DNA of 64,000 bases from Cannabis sativa (Eukaryota > Streptophyta > Magnoliopsida > Rosales > Cannabaceae): assembly GCF_029168945.1 (NCBI RefSeq), contig NC_083604.1:62202211-62266210 (forward strand), in the 5' to 3' direction. How positions within the stretch are numbered: the stretch's first letter is position 1; every line of letters starts with the position of its first letter. Position numbers and translations under genes: made by a program. Of the stretch, positions 13,131 to 25,555 are shown piece after piece. Below the pieces are notes generated by a model that saw nothing but the letters and a program-made list of their open reading frames with translations, was not told the DNA's origin and ran no database searches.

Positions 13131-13262
13131 TATATGGCGTCAATTATTATGAAATAACTAACGCCATAGTGTACATTATAGCGTCGGTTGTTCGACCCTA
13201 TAGCATCGTTTGCATTAGCGTCAGTAGCAAATTTCGCCAAAACCGACGCTCAAAGACCTTAA
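13131..13262. repeat. CACTA-like subterminal repeat patch
   Basis: Several copies of a GGCGTC/GCGTCGGTT-type motif occur in both orientations (near 13136, 13163, 13181, 13221 and the inverted ACCGACGCT at 13242). Clusters of short GCGTCGGTT-like repeats in both orientations are typical of the subterminal zones of plant CACTA elements. I see no clean CACTA terminus or 3-bp target duplication, so this is a fragment at best. Confidence 0.4.
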
Positions 13263-16200
13263 AATTGTCTCTAAAGCCCAAACTTATAATACTGTTATAT
13301 ATCTTGCTAGCTTTTTGTTGGAATGTGATTACTTTCAGTGAATAATAACTTGGCTATTTGTAATAATAACAAACTTAATAAATAAATAAAATAAAATAAC
13401 ATCAAATCATATCTATCACCATATAAGTAAAGATCAAAACAAAAAGTGCTTATCAAGTCAATGAAAAATCGATCTTCGACTAGTCGAGCCATCATTATTA
13501 CATGATCGGTTCAATTTAAAGGTGATGAATTGCTAAAAATGATAATTATTTAAAAGAAAATAATTTTTTTTTTTAATACGAAAACTACTTAATTGTGTAC
13601 TAGGATCATCAACACAAACTGTGAATATATAAACCGCATGAGAATCAAATTATAGGTAATAGTTTAAACTACTTAACCCACGATTGGTACACAACAAAAA
13701 GAGGGTCATTATCATGATTTTAATTTTGTTTGTCAAAGCTAAATTAAAATTCAATGACAAGATGTGGACAAGGGACATATTAGTATGTTTTCCACAAAAT
13801 GTGACCATTAATAAAAAAAGATATAATAAGGTGAGGTACTATATAAATATATATATACCCAATTAGCAGCACCGAAAAAATAAAAATGGTGGTCCTAAAA
13901 ATCATTATCAATCATCAAAATTTGAGTCCCACCATAATAGTTACTTCGAAATAATTTTCTTGATGGTAATTGGCTAGTTATTTGCTGTCAAATAGAACAT
14001 CGTCTGATCTTCTATATATTGTTAATCGCCGTACGCGTTTTTCCTGTATCATATAATTTTGTATATGTATATATATACATATATAGCCGATGAAGCTAAT
14101 TAAGCCCTATCAACTCAAAAATATATACTCACAGCCAAGTTGGGTCGTCAACACATTAATGCTAGGTCTTGTCAAACAGTGGGCCTAAATTGCATATTGA
14201 TAAATATATATATTATATTAAAATAGATAAATATATTAAGTTTGGTGGCTATATATGCACGCGCAGGTGGGGGGCACTGGTTTGTAACTTATCGTGATCA
14301 TGAATTAATAATGTGGGTCATTTCAGATATAGTTTAGTGCTATTTTTCAACCAAGAATGAGTTAGAAACCAATATGGACCAGCTCTCAATCATTTCCAAA
14401 CTAATATCTAAATGCTTTGGTGCGTGACATGTTTAGGTGTACGGTGTTACCAATTATTATTGTCTTTTTTCTTTTTCTTCTTTTAAGATTATTCAACTTG
14501 GAATTTACTATATTTATTTATTTTTGTTTATGGAGGAAGTTGGAATTTTACTTGTATACGCTTTATCAAACTTTTTTTTTTTTTTAAAAAAAAAATATAT
14601 ATATATATATATATATTTTATCCTTTGCTGAAAGACACGAGTAAGATAATGACCTAATGGTTGTGCTGATCAAGTGTGGTTTCAACTTAGACGGAATAAT
14701 ATAAGTGCTATTCAACTTATCTACTTTTTATCTCTCTCTGTTCTACCCTTTTTTCTTTCTAGTTTTATTAGGTAACATAGTATAGGGTGTTTGAATACGA
14801 TCAATAAGTTGAGCATATATGCAATGACAGTACGTACCCTCCCTCCCTCCAAAAACACGTAGCATATATACTTTTATGCACTAAGTTGGACTTTCTATGC
14901 TTTAAGCGTGATGGGGTGAACGTGAAGTTGTCTGCTTTTGTAGTTTTCGTTTGTAACTATTCATACATATACGCTACATTATAATATTCATATACAAACA
15001 CACAATAATTGTATCTATAATATATATTTTATATGTCATGGCATAATTTCTGTCAAAAAGTACGTCTACATACTTTTTTTTCATGCTTTCAAAATTTTCT
15101 ATTGAACCACCTATACATATATATAATTTATAAATATATATATACATATATATATTTGAAGTTTTATGCATGAACTTGAGTTATTATATCTTTCTCAAGT
15201 AGCAGTTGTTTTTGGTCATTTACGTAAGAGAATAAAAACATTGCTGAGATCATCATGGAATGTAGGTTTATGGTAAAATTTCGATCTTTTTTTACCATAG
15301 TGGATAGGATATATATATATTTATAGAAGATGTTTTTCTTTCCCAAAGATCAAATTATCATTTAAATTCATAAATATATTAATTAGTGCCGGGAAGGTAG
15401 TAGTCATACTTTCAACAGAGTTATATAATGACATTCATATATAAATACTCTGTTCTCATGTGCTACGGATTAAAATCGGTGGTAATATGTAATAAAAGAA
15501 TCACAAATATCGAAGTGCGTACTAGTATATGGATCATATTATATTATATATGTAATAATAATTGATATACGTCAATTCAAAGTACAAAGAATTATGAGTG
15601 AAAAATACATTCCATTAATTAACTATATAGAACAATAAGGGTACAGATAATATATAGGTATAATATTATTTGTTTTTGAACTCAAATGCAAATTAATTAT
15701 TCACACCAACTCTCTAAACAAGAACATCATAAATTAATAATCGAAAAGAAAGCAAAGAGTGGGAGAGAAACAAAATCATCAGTCAAAGGTACGTACATAA
15801 CATATATATAATATTTAAATAATTACATAATTACATAATTACATCAGAGGTTACAATACTTGACATCATGCATGCACTCGAAAGCCATGTGCAAGGAGGA
15901 AAAGAATAATCAAAAGTATTGATCAATAATATTACCCACTGAATCGAAATTCTATTCAAAGTATTTGGTTTCACATCATATAAATATATATGCGTTGAAA
16001 AAGCCAATGACCCAAAATGTGTTAAGTAGAATTTTTAGTTCACCTCGTACTGCATGGAAATTTCTGGGACCCTCCCAATGTATAACAACAATCTACGACA
16101 ATTTTACTTACACACTTACGTATAAATAATGTAACAAACAATTTATAGGTGAAATATATATAGATTTATATTTATATATCTACATATCCACACGTACGTA

Positions 16201-16320
16201 TACATATTTTTAGCGAGTTTTATATATTAATTAAAACGAAGAAAACAGCGGGGACGACCAAAATATGCACACAAATTATTATTAAGATGGCTTATATATA
16301 AGACTGTGCATGTGAATTTG
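13263..16320. other. AT-rich intergenic DNA
   Basis: I see no gene here. The only open frames are short and of low complexity. A simple repeat lies at 14570-14616 (a T run, an A run, then about ten AT steps). Smaller AT microsatellites occur near 14060-14095, 15115-15155 and 15300-15320. A short inverted TATA-like palindrome (CTTATATATAAG) lies near 16290-16303, next to the GC-rich island described separately. Confidence 0.6.
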
Positions 16321-16380
16321 AGAAGAATCCGCCGACCAATATTTTGACTTTTGATTCACTCATCAACACTTTACTTTATT

Positions 16381-16690
16381 ATTATAGGTTGTTCGGGCAG
16401 TGGCGTGGGTCCACGTTTTCGCCGTACAAGGTCTGTCATTGCGCCACGTGTCGTGAGGAATTTGAGGGTAATTTTGATGCTGCGAGAGGGTCACACGTGT
16501 GGTGTCGGGGATCGAATAGAACAGTGTGCGCGGCTAATGTTCCCTACGGTAGCACGGAGTTAGGGGCCTACTTGGTAGCTTGATGAGACACGTCGTTTCT
16601 GATGCGGTTTATAGGGATCCGTGGGTGTTTCTTGTTGGGTTAAAGGGTAGCACGTTTAAGCTGGTTCGCAAATTTTCTAAATCTTTGTAA
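16381..16690. promoter_or_regulatory. GC-rich island with ACGT-core motifs, function unknown
   Basis: About 300 bases of markedly higher GC lie inside thousands of bases of AT-rich DNA. The island holds G-box/ABRE-type cores: GCCACGTGTC (CACGTG at 16445-16450), CACACGTGTG (CACGTG at 16494-16499) and CACGTC at 16589-16594. A 79-residue frame at 16344-16583 crosses it, but a second frame of similar length overlaps it and neither resembles a known family. It could be a promoter, with a TATA-like CTTATATATAAG to its left if the minus strand is read. It could also be an exon of a noncoding RNA or a degraded gene fragment. The motifs are visible; the role is inferred. Confidence 0.35.
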
Positions 16691-19600
16691 TATTAATTTC
16701 TTCTACCCCTATAATTTTATATATAATTATAAGCAAGATTAACTATTTATAAATATCTATTAATTATATACACACAATATGAATTTAGATTAATTTCTCT
16801 GTAGTGGATCCTTTCCTTTAATTCATTCAAGTACATACACGATATATATAGAATGATTTTATTACTTTGGGATCCAAATTTGTTGATTGTGATCGAATGT
16901 TTAGGCGAAAGGGGGACCCTCCTCTCAATATTATTTGATGTGTATAATTATTGTCAATTTACCTTAAAATATAGTAAGAATTATGAGATGTAATATTGTG
17001 AGAGACGTCAAACATTAATAGGACTAATAAGGTCTTTGTGTATTATGTGTAAGCTCAAACGGGTGTAATAGACTTTTTCTCTTGATGTTTAAGTTATTCC
17101 ATAAAAATCTTTTCCTGATCTATATTATAATTATCTAAGAATTATCATATTTGATTCTAACGATATATATAATTGTTAGCTCGGTAATTCTGAGAGAGAG
17201 AATATATATGCATGCATAAATATATATTTTTTTCGGAAAAAAATATATATAAGGGTACATACATGTGAAAAAGAGTTGCAGTACCTAACATGCATATATT
17301 ATACAAATTATTTTTCATTATATGTTATAGGCTTATTCAATTCATATTCACATGTTAAACTCTCTCATTAACAAATTCATTTTAATTTATAACTTGTGTG
17401 TCACACAGTAATAATATTAATATATATGACAATTAACTCTTATCCGACAATGATCATTAATAATGAATTGTATAGAGATTTAATTGCTATATGGATAAAT
17501 ACTTACATATTTAATTCTTGTATATCACTAATATATATATAGATCATTGAATCATAAGTAAATAATATTCTAATACATCGATCTCTTGCTGGATTTGTTA
17601 GCAGATTTTATGTCATAGACAATATGTAATGGTTAGTTAATATATGTATATATATGTATTATATATATCCAGATTGCGTTTATAACACTTCAAATTTTAT
17701 AATTAATCCCTTTATGATGAAGAAATCGATCTACTCTCTAAATTAGTGTAATGAAAAGTTATGAACCATTAAGAGCTCTTCATTATAACGCCTATTTTTT
17801 CGAGAATATAAAGTTTAAGGGGACGCATGAAGTGATATATTATAAATATATCTATTTAAATAAAAGATCTCTCTGAAACATATTAAAGCAAATAATTGTA
17901 CTTATATAAGTTGCCACAGGAGCAAATAAAGGAGTAAATATAGAAAAATATAATTAAAGAGAGAATGATATACATATATATACACGATATATGCTATACT
18001 AATAAAAAAAAATAAGGATTAAAAAGCGTATATTTAGGCGAAGAACACGGAATCATCACTTTTTGATTGATTAAGATTGGTTATATTTATTAATTTTATA
18101 TATATACTTAAATCATTTCACTCTTTTTTTTTTTTTAATTTTGTGTTGAATATATAACCTATTTCTTTGTAGTTACATTAACTGTACTTGTTTAAATATA
18201 TATATATTTTTATATATAATGAAAATTTAAAACTCTTGAACCTGTGGTTGCAGAGAGCATCTGCAGCTCCAATGCCTCCAGTTTTGACTAGTAAAGTACT
18301 AGAGAAAAGATCTCTACTTCCCCCAATGAAAAATAAATAAATAAATAATTATAAATGTAAATATGTTTATAATATTACACAGATGCCCACCATCTACAGA
18401 CTCAAGAAAACAATGCATGCCTGCGCATGTGACAAATTAATTCGAACCTTATAATTTGTATTTATATATATTTCTTTTGACAATAATATTTATATATAAT
18501 AATATAAGAATCTCTTTTTCTCATAATATTTAATATGAATCAATGTATATAAACCGCATAATGACATATTTATTTATTTATGTATAAGCTTATAAGATTC
18601 AATCCCCAAATGACCTTTGTTTTCTCCAAGAATCTCTTTCTTTGAGATTCTGTTTTATTCATTTATTTTCTTGGTACGCAAGTATCGTAATTATTGTTTG
18701 ATTTGTTAATACTCTTTTATTCTATGTTTATTTTTATCATTATTATTCTAAGAGATTTAAATATAAGCTTGCAAAGTTAATTATAAAAGCTATAGCTCTC
18801 TCTTTATGATCTCCCATCTAGAAAATAAATACAAAATGACAAATAAACACAAAAATCAAGAGAAAGTACCAGAGTTAAGGCAAGCATTATTGTTTGTTAC
18901 CACAATATTATTATCGGGTATCAATATTATCTAACATTAACTTAACTTGAATTAACAATATTTCTAAAAATTAAGTATTCAATATTTAATTACACTAATA
19001 ATAATATCAATTCAAAAAAAAAAAAAATTGAGAATATAATTAACAATATATCTATTTCCAAGGCTAGCTAGATACATAAGATAACCAGTCTATAGTAAAT
19101 AAGATTGATTATATGTATGTCTGTCCCATTCACTGACTCATCTTAGCCTAACCAGTCACCTTTTTCTCTGGGCTGTTCTATTTTTTAAAGGAGGACCAAC
19201 CAGAGAAGATATGTACTTAATTAAGTAATTGACTTACAAGTGCTATTTCTAGGTCTTCGGTCAAGTATAATGAGGAGGTAAATTATAAATCTTTTAAAGC
19301 AATGGGTACTTGCTATTGCTTGTCTCCACGTAAGGAAAAGGAAAAAGCAGCTTCTAGTTTGGTTTTCACTATCATTAAATAATTATTAATACTAAACCCA
19401 AATTCTTCAAAATTTTGACACAAGTTATTATCAAATACACTATTTAATTTAATAATTATTTATAAAAAAGAAAACAATAACTATTGGTAATAAGACATTA
19501 CCCTAGCGTGGTGTTGAGAATTAATTTCTAAATATGAATGTTCTGTAACTGATCATATGAGATATTTACTTAAACTAATTCTAAGGGAAATATTACTTTT

Positions 19601-19719
19601 AATTGTGAATAAAATTAAATATAAATTTGTGTGAATAAAGAGTTGTTTTTGTGGTTCAGTTATTATTGATTTATCATTTCAATTCAGAAAGTGAACTTAA
19701 TTTTTTTGGGTATTTGATA
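16691..19719. other. AT-rich intergenic DNA
   Basis: No coding sequence or element boundary could be supported over about 3 kb. There are scattered AT microsatellites (for example near 17640-17670 and 18195-18220) and a 13-base A run near 19015-19027. A more complex patch at 18250-18420 (AGAGCATCTGCAGCTCC ... GATGCCCACCATC) stands out, but I cannot assign it. Confidence 0.55.
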
Positions 19720-21125
19720 AGACAAGAGTTTCACCCTAAGTAGCACTATAGGTAGGCCAGGTGGCTGTTCCACAGTTGCTTAGGTACTGCCCATTTAAGG
19801 CCAAAGCCAATACAGCTAAGTCTGGGTCCCGGGACACGTGTTACAGTTGTTAGATTTTGTTCTAACCCTAACTAATTAAGCTTTAAAAAATATATATATA
19901 CAGGTAATTAGCCACATTTGTAGCTTAACAAATAAATTAATTTGTTATAAAGAATAATAAGGCAAATCGGACTTTACAAATGACTAAGTCAAAAGATGAG
20001 AGTACATGTACAAGACACAATTTTGATCATGACTATACATCCCCTTATCTAGGGGGAAAACTGCTATTTACAATGATTTCAACAATGCATATAATTTTCC
20101 TGATCGCATGTGATAGTGTTCAAAGGTTTAATTGTTTACTTTATAGAATTATATACACATATATTTATATATAAATGTATGGTTCGGATTGATACTAAAA
20201 TAATGACAACGTATTATTATATGACATTGCTTTTCTATCCAGTTGATATATATAATCGTCGACAACTCTATGAACCAATTATTGATAGTCACCGTAAAAG
20301 ATGATCTGATAAGTTAATGATGAAACAAAAGAAAATGGGAGTCCTATAATGATTAATTAGTGTAACGATGTCACATAAGTTGTAAGAGTTTATGTTAAAT
20401 AAGCTAACATATTAATAATGACAAATAAAAGAGCTCAATTTACCCCAACTATACAAGTCTCTAAATGAATAGGTCGGTTTCACTAATAATTAATTAAAGT
20501 ATTTAATTTGAGTTTATAATTTGTCTTCCTCTATATAATAGCTAGCTAGATCAATGTTTTCTTCACTGGTGTTCCTTATTTTTCTACCTTTCAATAATGT
20601 CATGGAATGACCATTTAAAAGGAAATTACATTGTACTTAAATCTATAAATAAGTTAGGGGATGATACGTTTACAAGAATTGTCCTGGCTTTGCTTTGTGT
20701 TTTGTTTTGTGGCATGTGTGTGTGTGTTTTCTTGTTTAATTTTGGAATTTTGTATCTTAACTATAAGAATATCGATAATTAATATGAGAATTGGAAAAGG
20801 CCGCTGCTGGTTTTGGTAGCTGCTAAAATTGGTAGGTCCAAGCTCCCTGTTTTGGTTCCAACACAGCACATTACAAGGGGCGTAAGGAGAGTTGACAAGG
20901 GCAGGGTCCATTCTCTTTCTAATTTTGGTAAACTAATACGACTTAAACTGGTTTTGAAAGGCCAATAAATATTACTCGTCTTAGGATCTTTGTAACTCAA
21001 CCCCAACTTGGTATAGGAAGTAAAGGAAAGTAATTAAAGCAAAGGAAAATTAAATAAAGAAAAGAAAGTAGAAACAGCTCCAAGGAAACCGGTGGGTCAA
21101 AACTCCAAGTAAGTGGTCCAACACT
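19720..21125. other. Intergenic DNA upstream of TPP, possible distal regulatory patch
   Basis: I find no gene. A moderately GC-rich patch at 19725-19850 contains GGACACGTGTTAC (CACGTG at 19835-19840), an ABRE/G-box core. A second GC-richer patch at 20800-20920 has no recognisable motif. Both lie 0.6-1.8 kb upstream of the TPP promoter on the same side and may be distal regulatory sequence. That is inference from position and motif only. Confidence 0.35.
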
Positions 21126-21489
21126 TTGACGGTTTTGTACACGTGGCAGAAGCCCACTATGGACGAGTCAGTAGACCAAGGAATGTCGGCCACGTGGAGA
21201 GAGCTAATTCACTGTGGAGCTGTAACGGTGACGGCTGAACACGGCGGCTTGGGGGTGGAAATTACGAGTGGCTTGGAGAGTGTTCGAGCACACGGGGGAG
21301 GTCCGTCGTGTTCGTTGAGTTAGTGGGTGGTGGCCCTCATTTAGGATTTTGGGCGAGTCCTTTAGGTAGGGCCCATCGGCCCACTCAAAAACTCAAGTGG
21401 GTCCCACTTTGGGAGTTTGGGGGCATTTGGTGTCTCGTCCGTTAGTGTCCGCCTCCAACTATAAATGGACCATTCCACCTCTGTCTCTC
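21126..21489 (+). promoter_or_regulatory. Core and proximal promoter of the TPP gene
   Basis: A TATA box (TATAAATG, 21460-21467) lies about 450 bases before the start codon, with a CT-rich initiator-like stretch after it (21480-21550). Transcription probably begins near 21490-21500. Two G-boxes sit upstream: GTACACGTGGCA (CACGTG 21140-21145) and GGCCACGTGGA (CACGTG 21191-21196). Such sites bind bZIP and bHLH factors that respond to abscisic acid, light or sugar state. The stretch 21130-21430 is also much more GC-rich than its surroundings. The motifs are seen directly; the regulatory meaning is inferred from known plant promoters. Confidence 0.6.
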
Positions 21490-21917
21490 TCACACCCATA
21501 CATACATACACTCTCTTAAGAAACCTCTCTTTCTCTCTTCTTCTTCTCCAAATCTCTGTGACTTTTGTTTGTTCCTTTTGATTATATCTTCAATATTCTA
21601 AACCATCTTCACCTAAGTTCACTCTCTCTAGATATAAATACAGAGTTCTCTGTATCGTCCCCTGTCTCCAGAAACAATTAGTCCATTATTGTAACTTCTG
21701 ATATATCATTTAAGGTATTACTTCAATACAATAATTCTTCGCATGGATTCTATTGTATTGTCTAAAATACAATAGCGTTAAAGGAGAGAATTGAAACAAT
21801 ATATATATAGTGCCAAAATTTGACAACTGAAAAAATGGGTTAAAAGTTTTCGTTTCATAATTTTTTGCCTTTGGTTTATTTTTTGCAGAGTATTTTTTTA
21901 GGAAAGAAAAAACGAAT
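21490..21917 (+). other. 5' untranslated region of TPP with a probable intron
   Basis: The leader is CT-rich near its start (CTCTCTCAC, CTCTTCTTCTTCTCC). A good donor (TTTAAG/GTATTA, intron from 21715) and acceptor (TTTTTTGCAG/AGTA, intron end 21888) define a probable 174-bp leader intron, 29 bases before the ATG at 21918. Introns at this place are common in plant TPP genes. Transcript ends are estimates. Confidence 0.5.
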
Positions 21918-24467
21918 ATGACGAACCAAAATGTGGTAGTTCAGGACACACAAGCTGCTATCAATATGGCTATCAACGTTGCCGTTTCGAACTCAGGGAT
22001 TTTCACGACTGCAACTCAGAAGCCACCCTCTGCTCCGGGAGGTTACATCTCTATTTCCCAGAAGAAGTTTTTGAAAAACATCGAGATTAATGGAGGAACA
22101 AGAATCAATACCTGGGTCGACACAATGAGAGGTTCTTCTCCTACCCATATCAAGGCCAGTGCTCCTTTTTCCGATGACCAAAGCTCTTGGATGGTGTGTA
22201 TTTTATACATTAAGTACTTAAAAACCATGACTTACTCTGTTTCATGTACCGTTTTCAAAAAACGATGAATCTGATTTTCCTTTCTTTTGTCTTTATTGAT
22301 TTTAAACAGAATCACCACCCATCAGCCTTGGACATGTTCGAGCAAATCATTGAAGCTTCAAAAGGAAAACAGATAGTTATGTTTTTGGATTACGATGGCA
22401 CCCTTTCTCCCATAGTAGCAGACCCGGATCGAGCTTACATGTCTGATTCGGTAAGCTTTACTTGTACTTTTCCTTTCTAGTTTATAAATCAATACTCAAT
22501 CCAAATAAAAAACACTATTTACATATATTGACGTTTTCCCATTCTTTCTTATTTGTTTTTCCCGGGAAACAATCACAGATGAGAAAAACAGTGAAAAGCC
22601 TCGCACGATGTTTTCCAACTGCTATAGTGAGCGGCAGGTGCAGAGATAAGGTACATTCAATTCTATGAAAATTATCCCTTTTTCAATAATTAAAATTTAA
22701 TCACTCGATTTTGAATTAACTTTGTGTATTACTTTGTGTAGGTGTATAGCTTTGTACGATTGGCAGAGCTGTACTATGCCGGAAGCCATGGCATGGACAT
22801 TAAAGGACCAGCAAAAGGTTCCAAATACAAAAAAGTAAGCAACAGCTATACTACATATGTTTACAATATTAGTGTCAGTTTTTAATACCCTGAAATAGAG
22901 TTCTTTCACTTTTTTTTTCTTTCTCTTTTTGATTTTTTATTTATTTAATTTATTTTTTGGGTTCAGGATAATGCAAAAGGTGTTCTGTTTCAACCAGCCA
23001 GTGAATTTCTTCCCATGATCGATGAGGTTAGTTGATAATTTGTATTTTTCCTTTGCCATACATCTATACATATATATATATAAAAATAAAATAAAATAAA
23101 AAAAAAAAAGAATAGGAAAACGCATATCAAACAATTTAACCTTTATATTTTCATTTTCAGGTTTGCAAACAGTTGATTGAGAAAACTAAATCAACTCCAG
23201 GAGCAAAAGTTGAGCACAACAAGTTCTGTGTCTCAGTACATTATCGTTGTGTTGAGGAAAAGGTAATAAACTTTCTAGTTCTCTCTTTACGTGCATATAT
23301 ATATATATATATTATAAACCTGGATTCTAAAATTATGAATAAAATCATGACAGAAATGGAACGAAGTGGCCCAGCAAGTAAAGTCAGTTCTGAAGGAGTA
23401 TCCCAAGCTGAGACTAACACATGGAAGAAAGGTAGACAAACTATTTTTGTCCTAGTCAATCTTCTAGAGTTAATAATTATACATACTTATATATTTATTA
23501 TTAGTAGTATAGTAAGTTCATTATTTTAAGGATATAATATGAGAGAGAAGTCTCACTTTCGATTGTACTTGTATTACAGGTGTTAGAAATCCGACCTACT
23601 ATCAAATGGGACAAAGGCAAAGCCCTTGAGTTTTTGTTGGAATCACTTGGTGAGTTAAATTTTGTGTAATCAATAATATGATTTGTCTTGTTTTAATTAT
23701 ATATTAATTTATTGGATCTACTTGTTTAGTTAATATTAATTAATATATTTTTAATCATTATTGAGCACACATGATCCACTCCATATACTAAAGTTGTTGT
23801 AGTGAGACCTTTGATGTTGGTTGGTTTATGGGAATATTTGTAAAATCCCAAGTATTGCTTTAAAAGAGAAAGCCCCAGCTGCAGGGCCCTCTCTTTGATT
23901 ATTTATTTATTTTTTTACTATAAAGTAGTGACAATAGACAAAATAATGAATAGTACTTATAATTATCAATCTTTAACATCACACTAACTAATATTCTGAA
24001 ATCTTTTTAAATAGGATTCGCAAATTGTGCCGATGTTTTTCCTGTTTATATTGGGGATGATCGAACAGATGAAGATGCATTCAAGGTATCCTATGTTTTA
24101 TAATAAATATAAATATAACTTCTTTCATATTTGTTTAAATAAAGACTAATGAATGTTTTTTTGCTAACTGTGTATACTTAGACTCTAAGAGAAAGAGGAC
24201 AAGGATTTGGCATTCTTGTGTCCAAAATTCCAAAGGACACCAATGCTTCTTATTCTTTGCAAGAGCCGACTGAGGTAAATTAAGTGCCCATATACAAACT
24301 CTTTATTTTTTATTGGCATTATTAAGCATAGATTCCAGGCCATATATTTTAAATATTAATTGATTTTCCTTTTTCATGTTTCTCTTTTTATTTACCAGGT
24401 TATGAACTTCCTTCAAAAATTGGTGGAATGGAAACGACAGTCAATTAGGAGGCAGGCCACGCTGTAA
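21918..24467 (+). CDS. TPP: Trehalose-6-phosphate phosphatase (TPP), 11 coding exons
   Basis: The enzyme removes phosphate from trehalose 6-phosphate to give trehalose, the last step of trehalose synthesis. It thereby controls a sugar signal that governs growth and branching. Exons: 21918-22193, 22310-22450, 22579-22650, 22742-22834, 22967-23026, 23161-23262, 23354-23431, 23580-23649, 24015-24085, 24182-24274, 24399-24467. All introns are GT-AG and the joined frame is open for 374 residues, the usual plant TPP length. HAD motifs are complete: [10 protein letters not shown] (nucleophile D119, acid/base D121), TAIVSGR (S157), WDKGKAL (K286) and [12 protein letters not shown] (D312, D313, D316). 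The family segment [12 protein letters not shown] lies in exon 4. The N-terminal ~90 residues are the variable plant extension, with the family phrase SSPTH. There is no synthase domain. The start codon is the first ATG after the leader intron and matches the family start. It resembles the Arabidopsis TPPJ/TPPE group most, but I do not assign a paralogue. No neighbouring gene is visible. Confidence 0.96.
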
Positions 24468-24760
24468 AATTGTATATATATTATATATAGAATATATTAT
24501 TGTATCTATCTGGTTCACCCTTTTCCAAAAATGTTTTAAGGGTGTAATCGATATCGGTCTATATGTAATTTCTTGTTCAGGATAATTAAGAATAGATAGA
24601 GTGGGGGTGAAGGGGACAAGAAAAGGGGAAAAGAAATGTTTTCTAACTTTTTTCTTGGCCCGAAGGGCCTTGTACATTGTGTTGTAGCTATCCTTGTACA
24701 AGCATTAAAACTAGTACTAATTAATGTAATTTTGCCAAGTTTTCTAATGCAAAAATCTCT
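24468..24760 (+). other. Probable 3' untranslated region of TPP
   Basis: After the stop codon (24465-24467) the DNA stays non-repetitive and moderately AT-rich for about 290 bases. It then reaches TAATGTAATTTTG (24720-24732) and a CT microsatellite (24757-24769). Several AATAA-like signals are possible, so the cleavage site cannot be fixed from sequence alone. Confidence 0.4.
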
Positions 24761-25555
24761 CTCTCTCTGATCCATGTGACTCATATATTTAAATATATAT
24801 ATTTATAATTAATATTAATATTAATATCCTATATAAAGTAATAAATTATTGTAATTAACTATATAGTCATGCGGTGTGTTGCAGTGCAAAGTTTTCTGGG
24901 GAGAACATTAATTTTATGATCAAAATCAATACTAGCTAGCTTCTTGTCTATACAGTGGTGTATATATATATATTCTGGGCATTTTTCAATTAATATACAA
25001 ACACTTTTTACTCGCAATATAAATTTTTTGTAATTAAATGTGACTTACCAAAAAATTTAATTAAAAGATAATATTTTGATAAAAGTTATCAATATTTCAG
25101 TTTTTTTACAATAAAAATTATAACTAAAAACACATTTAATCTTAAAAAAAATTGTAATTTTTGTAACTGATACTTTTTTATTAATAACATAAAAATAATA
25201 ATTTATATGTATTTAGTACACAAATTTTATGTGACTAAAAGATATTTTGTACTGAAAATTTTGTCAAACTTAATTAACATTATATCATGTTTGTTAGTGT
25301 TGCCATTATTTCAGCGCGCAATGGAAGAAGACGAGAGAGAAAAAAAGATAGTCACTAGTGGTGTATTCTTATTCTACTAATACTATACTGTAAACAAAAT
25401 AATATGGGTTGTAAATAATTAGTAATTCTTATAATAATTTAAAATTATATTAATACTTACACACAGTAATATTACGCTTTATTTTAGTTTTTTTTTTTTA
25501 ATATATTTAAATAATATTAAAAACTAAATACATTAAATCTCTTTGAAACTAAATG
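24761..25555. other. AT-rich intergenic DNA downstream of TPP
   Basis: Very AT-rich and without any supported gene. There is an AT microsatellite at 24957-24972 and many short poly-A and poly-T runs. Confidence 0.55.

Noticed and set aside
12933..13152. Opposed 63-codon frames
   Set aside because: They mirror each other, show no family resemblance, and sit in repeat-like DNA.
16344..16583. Possible small protein in the GC-rich island
   Set aside because: A rival frame of similar length overlaps it, and there is no motif. GC-rich DNA without stops explains both.
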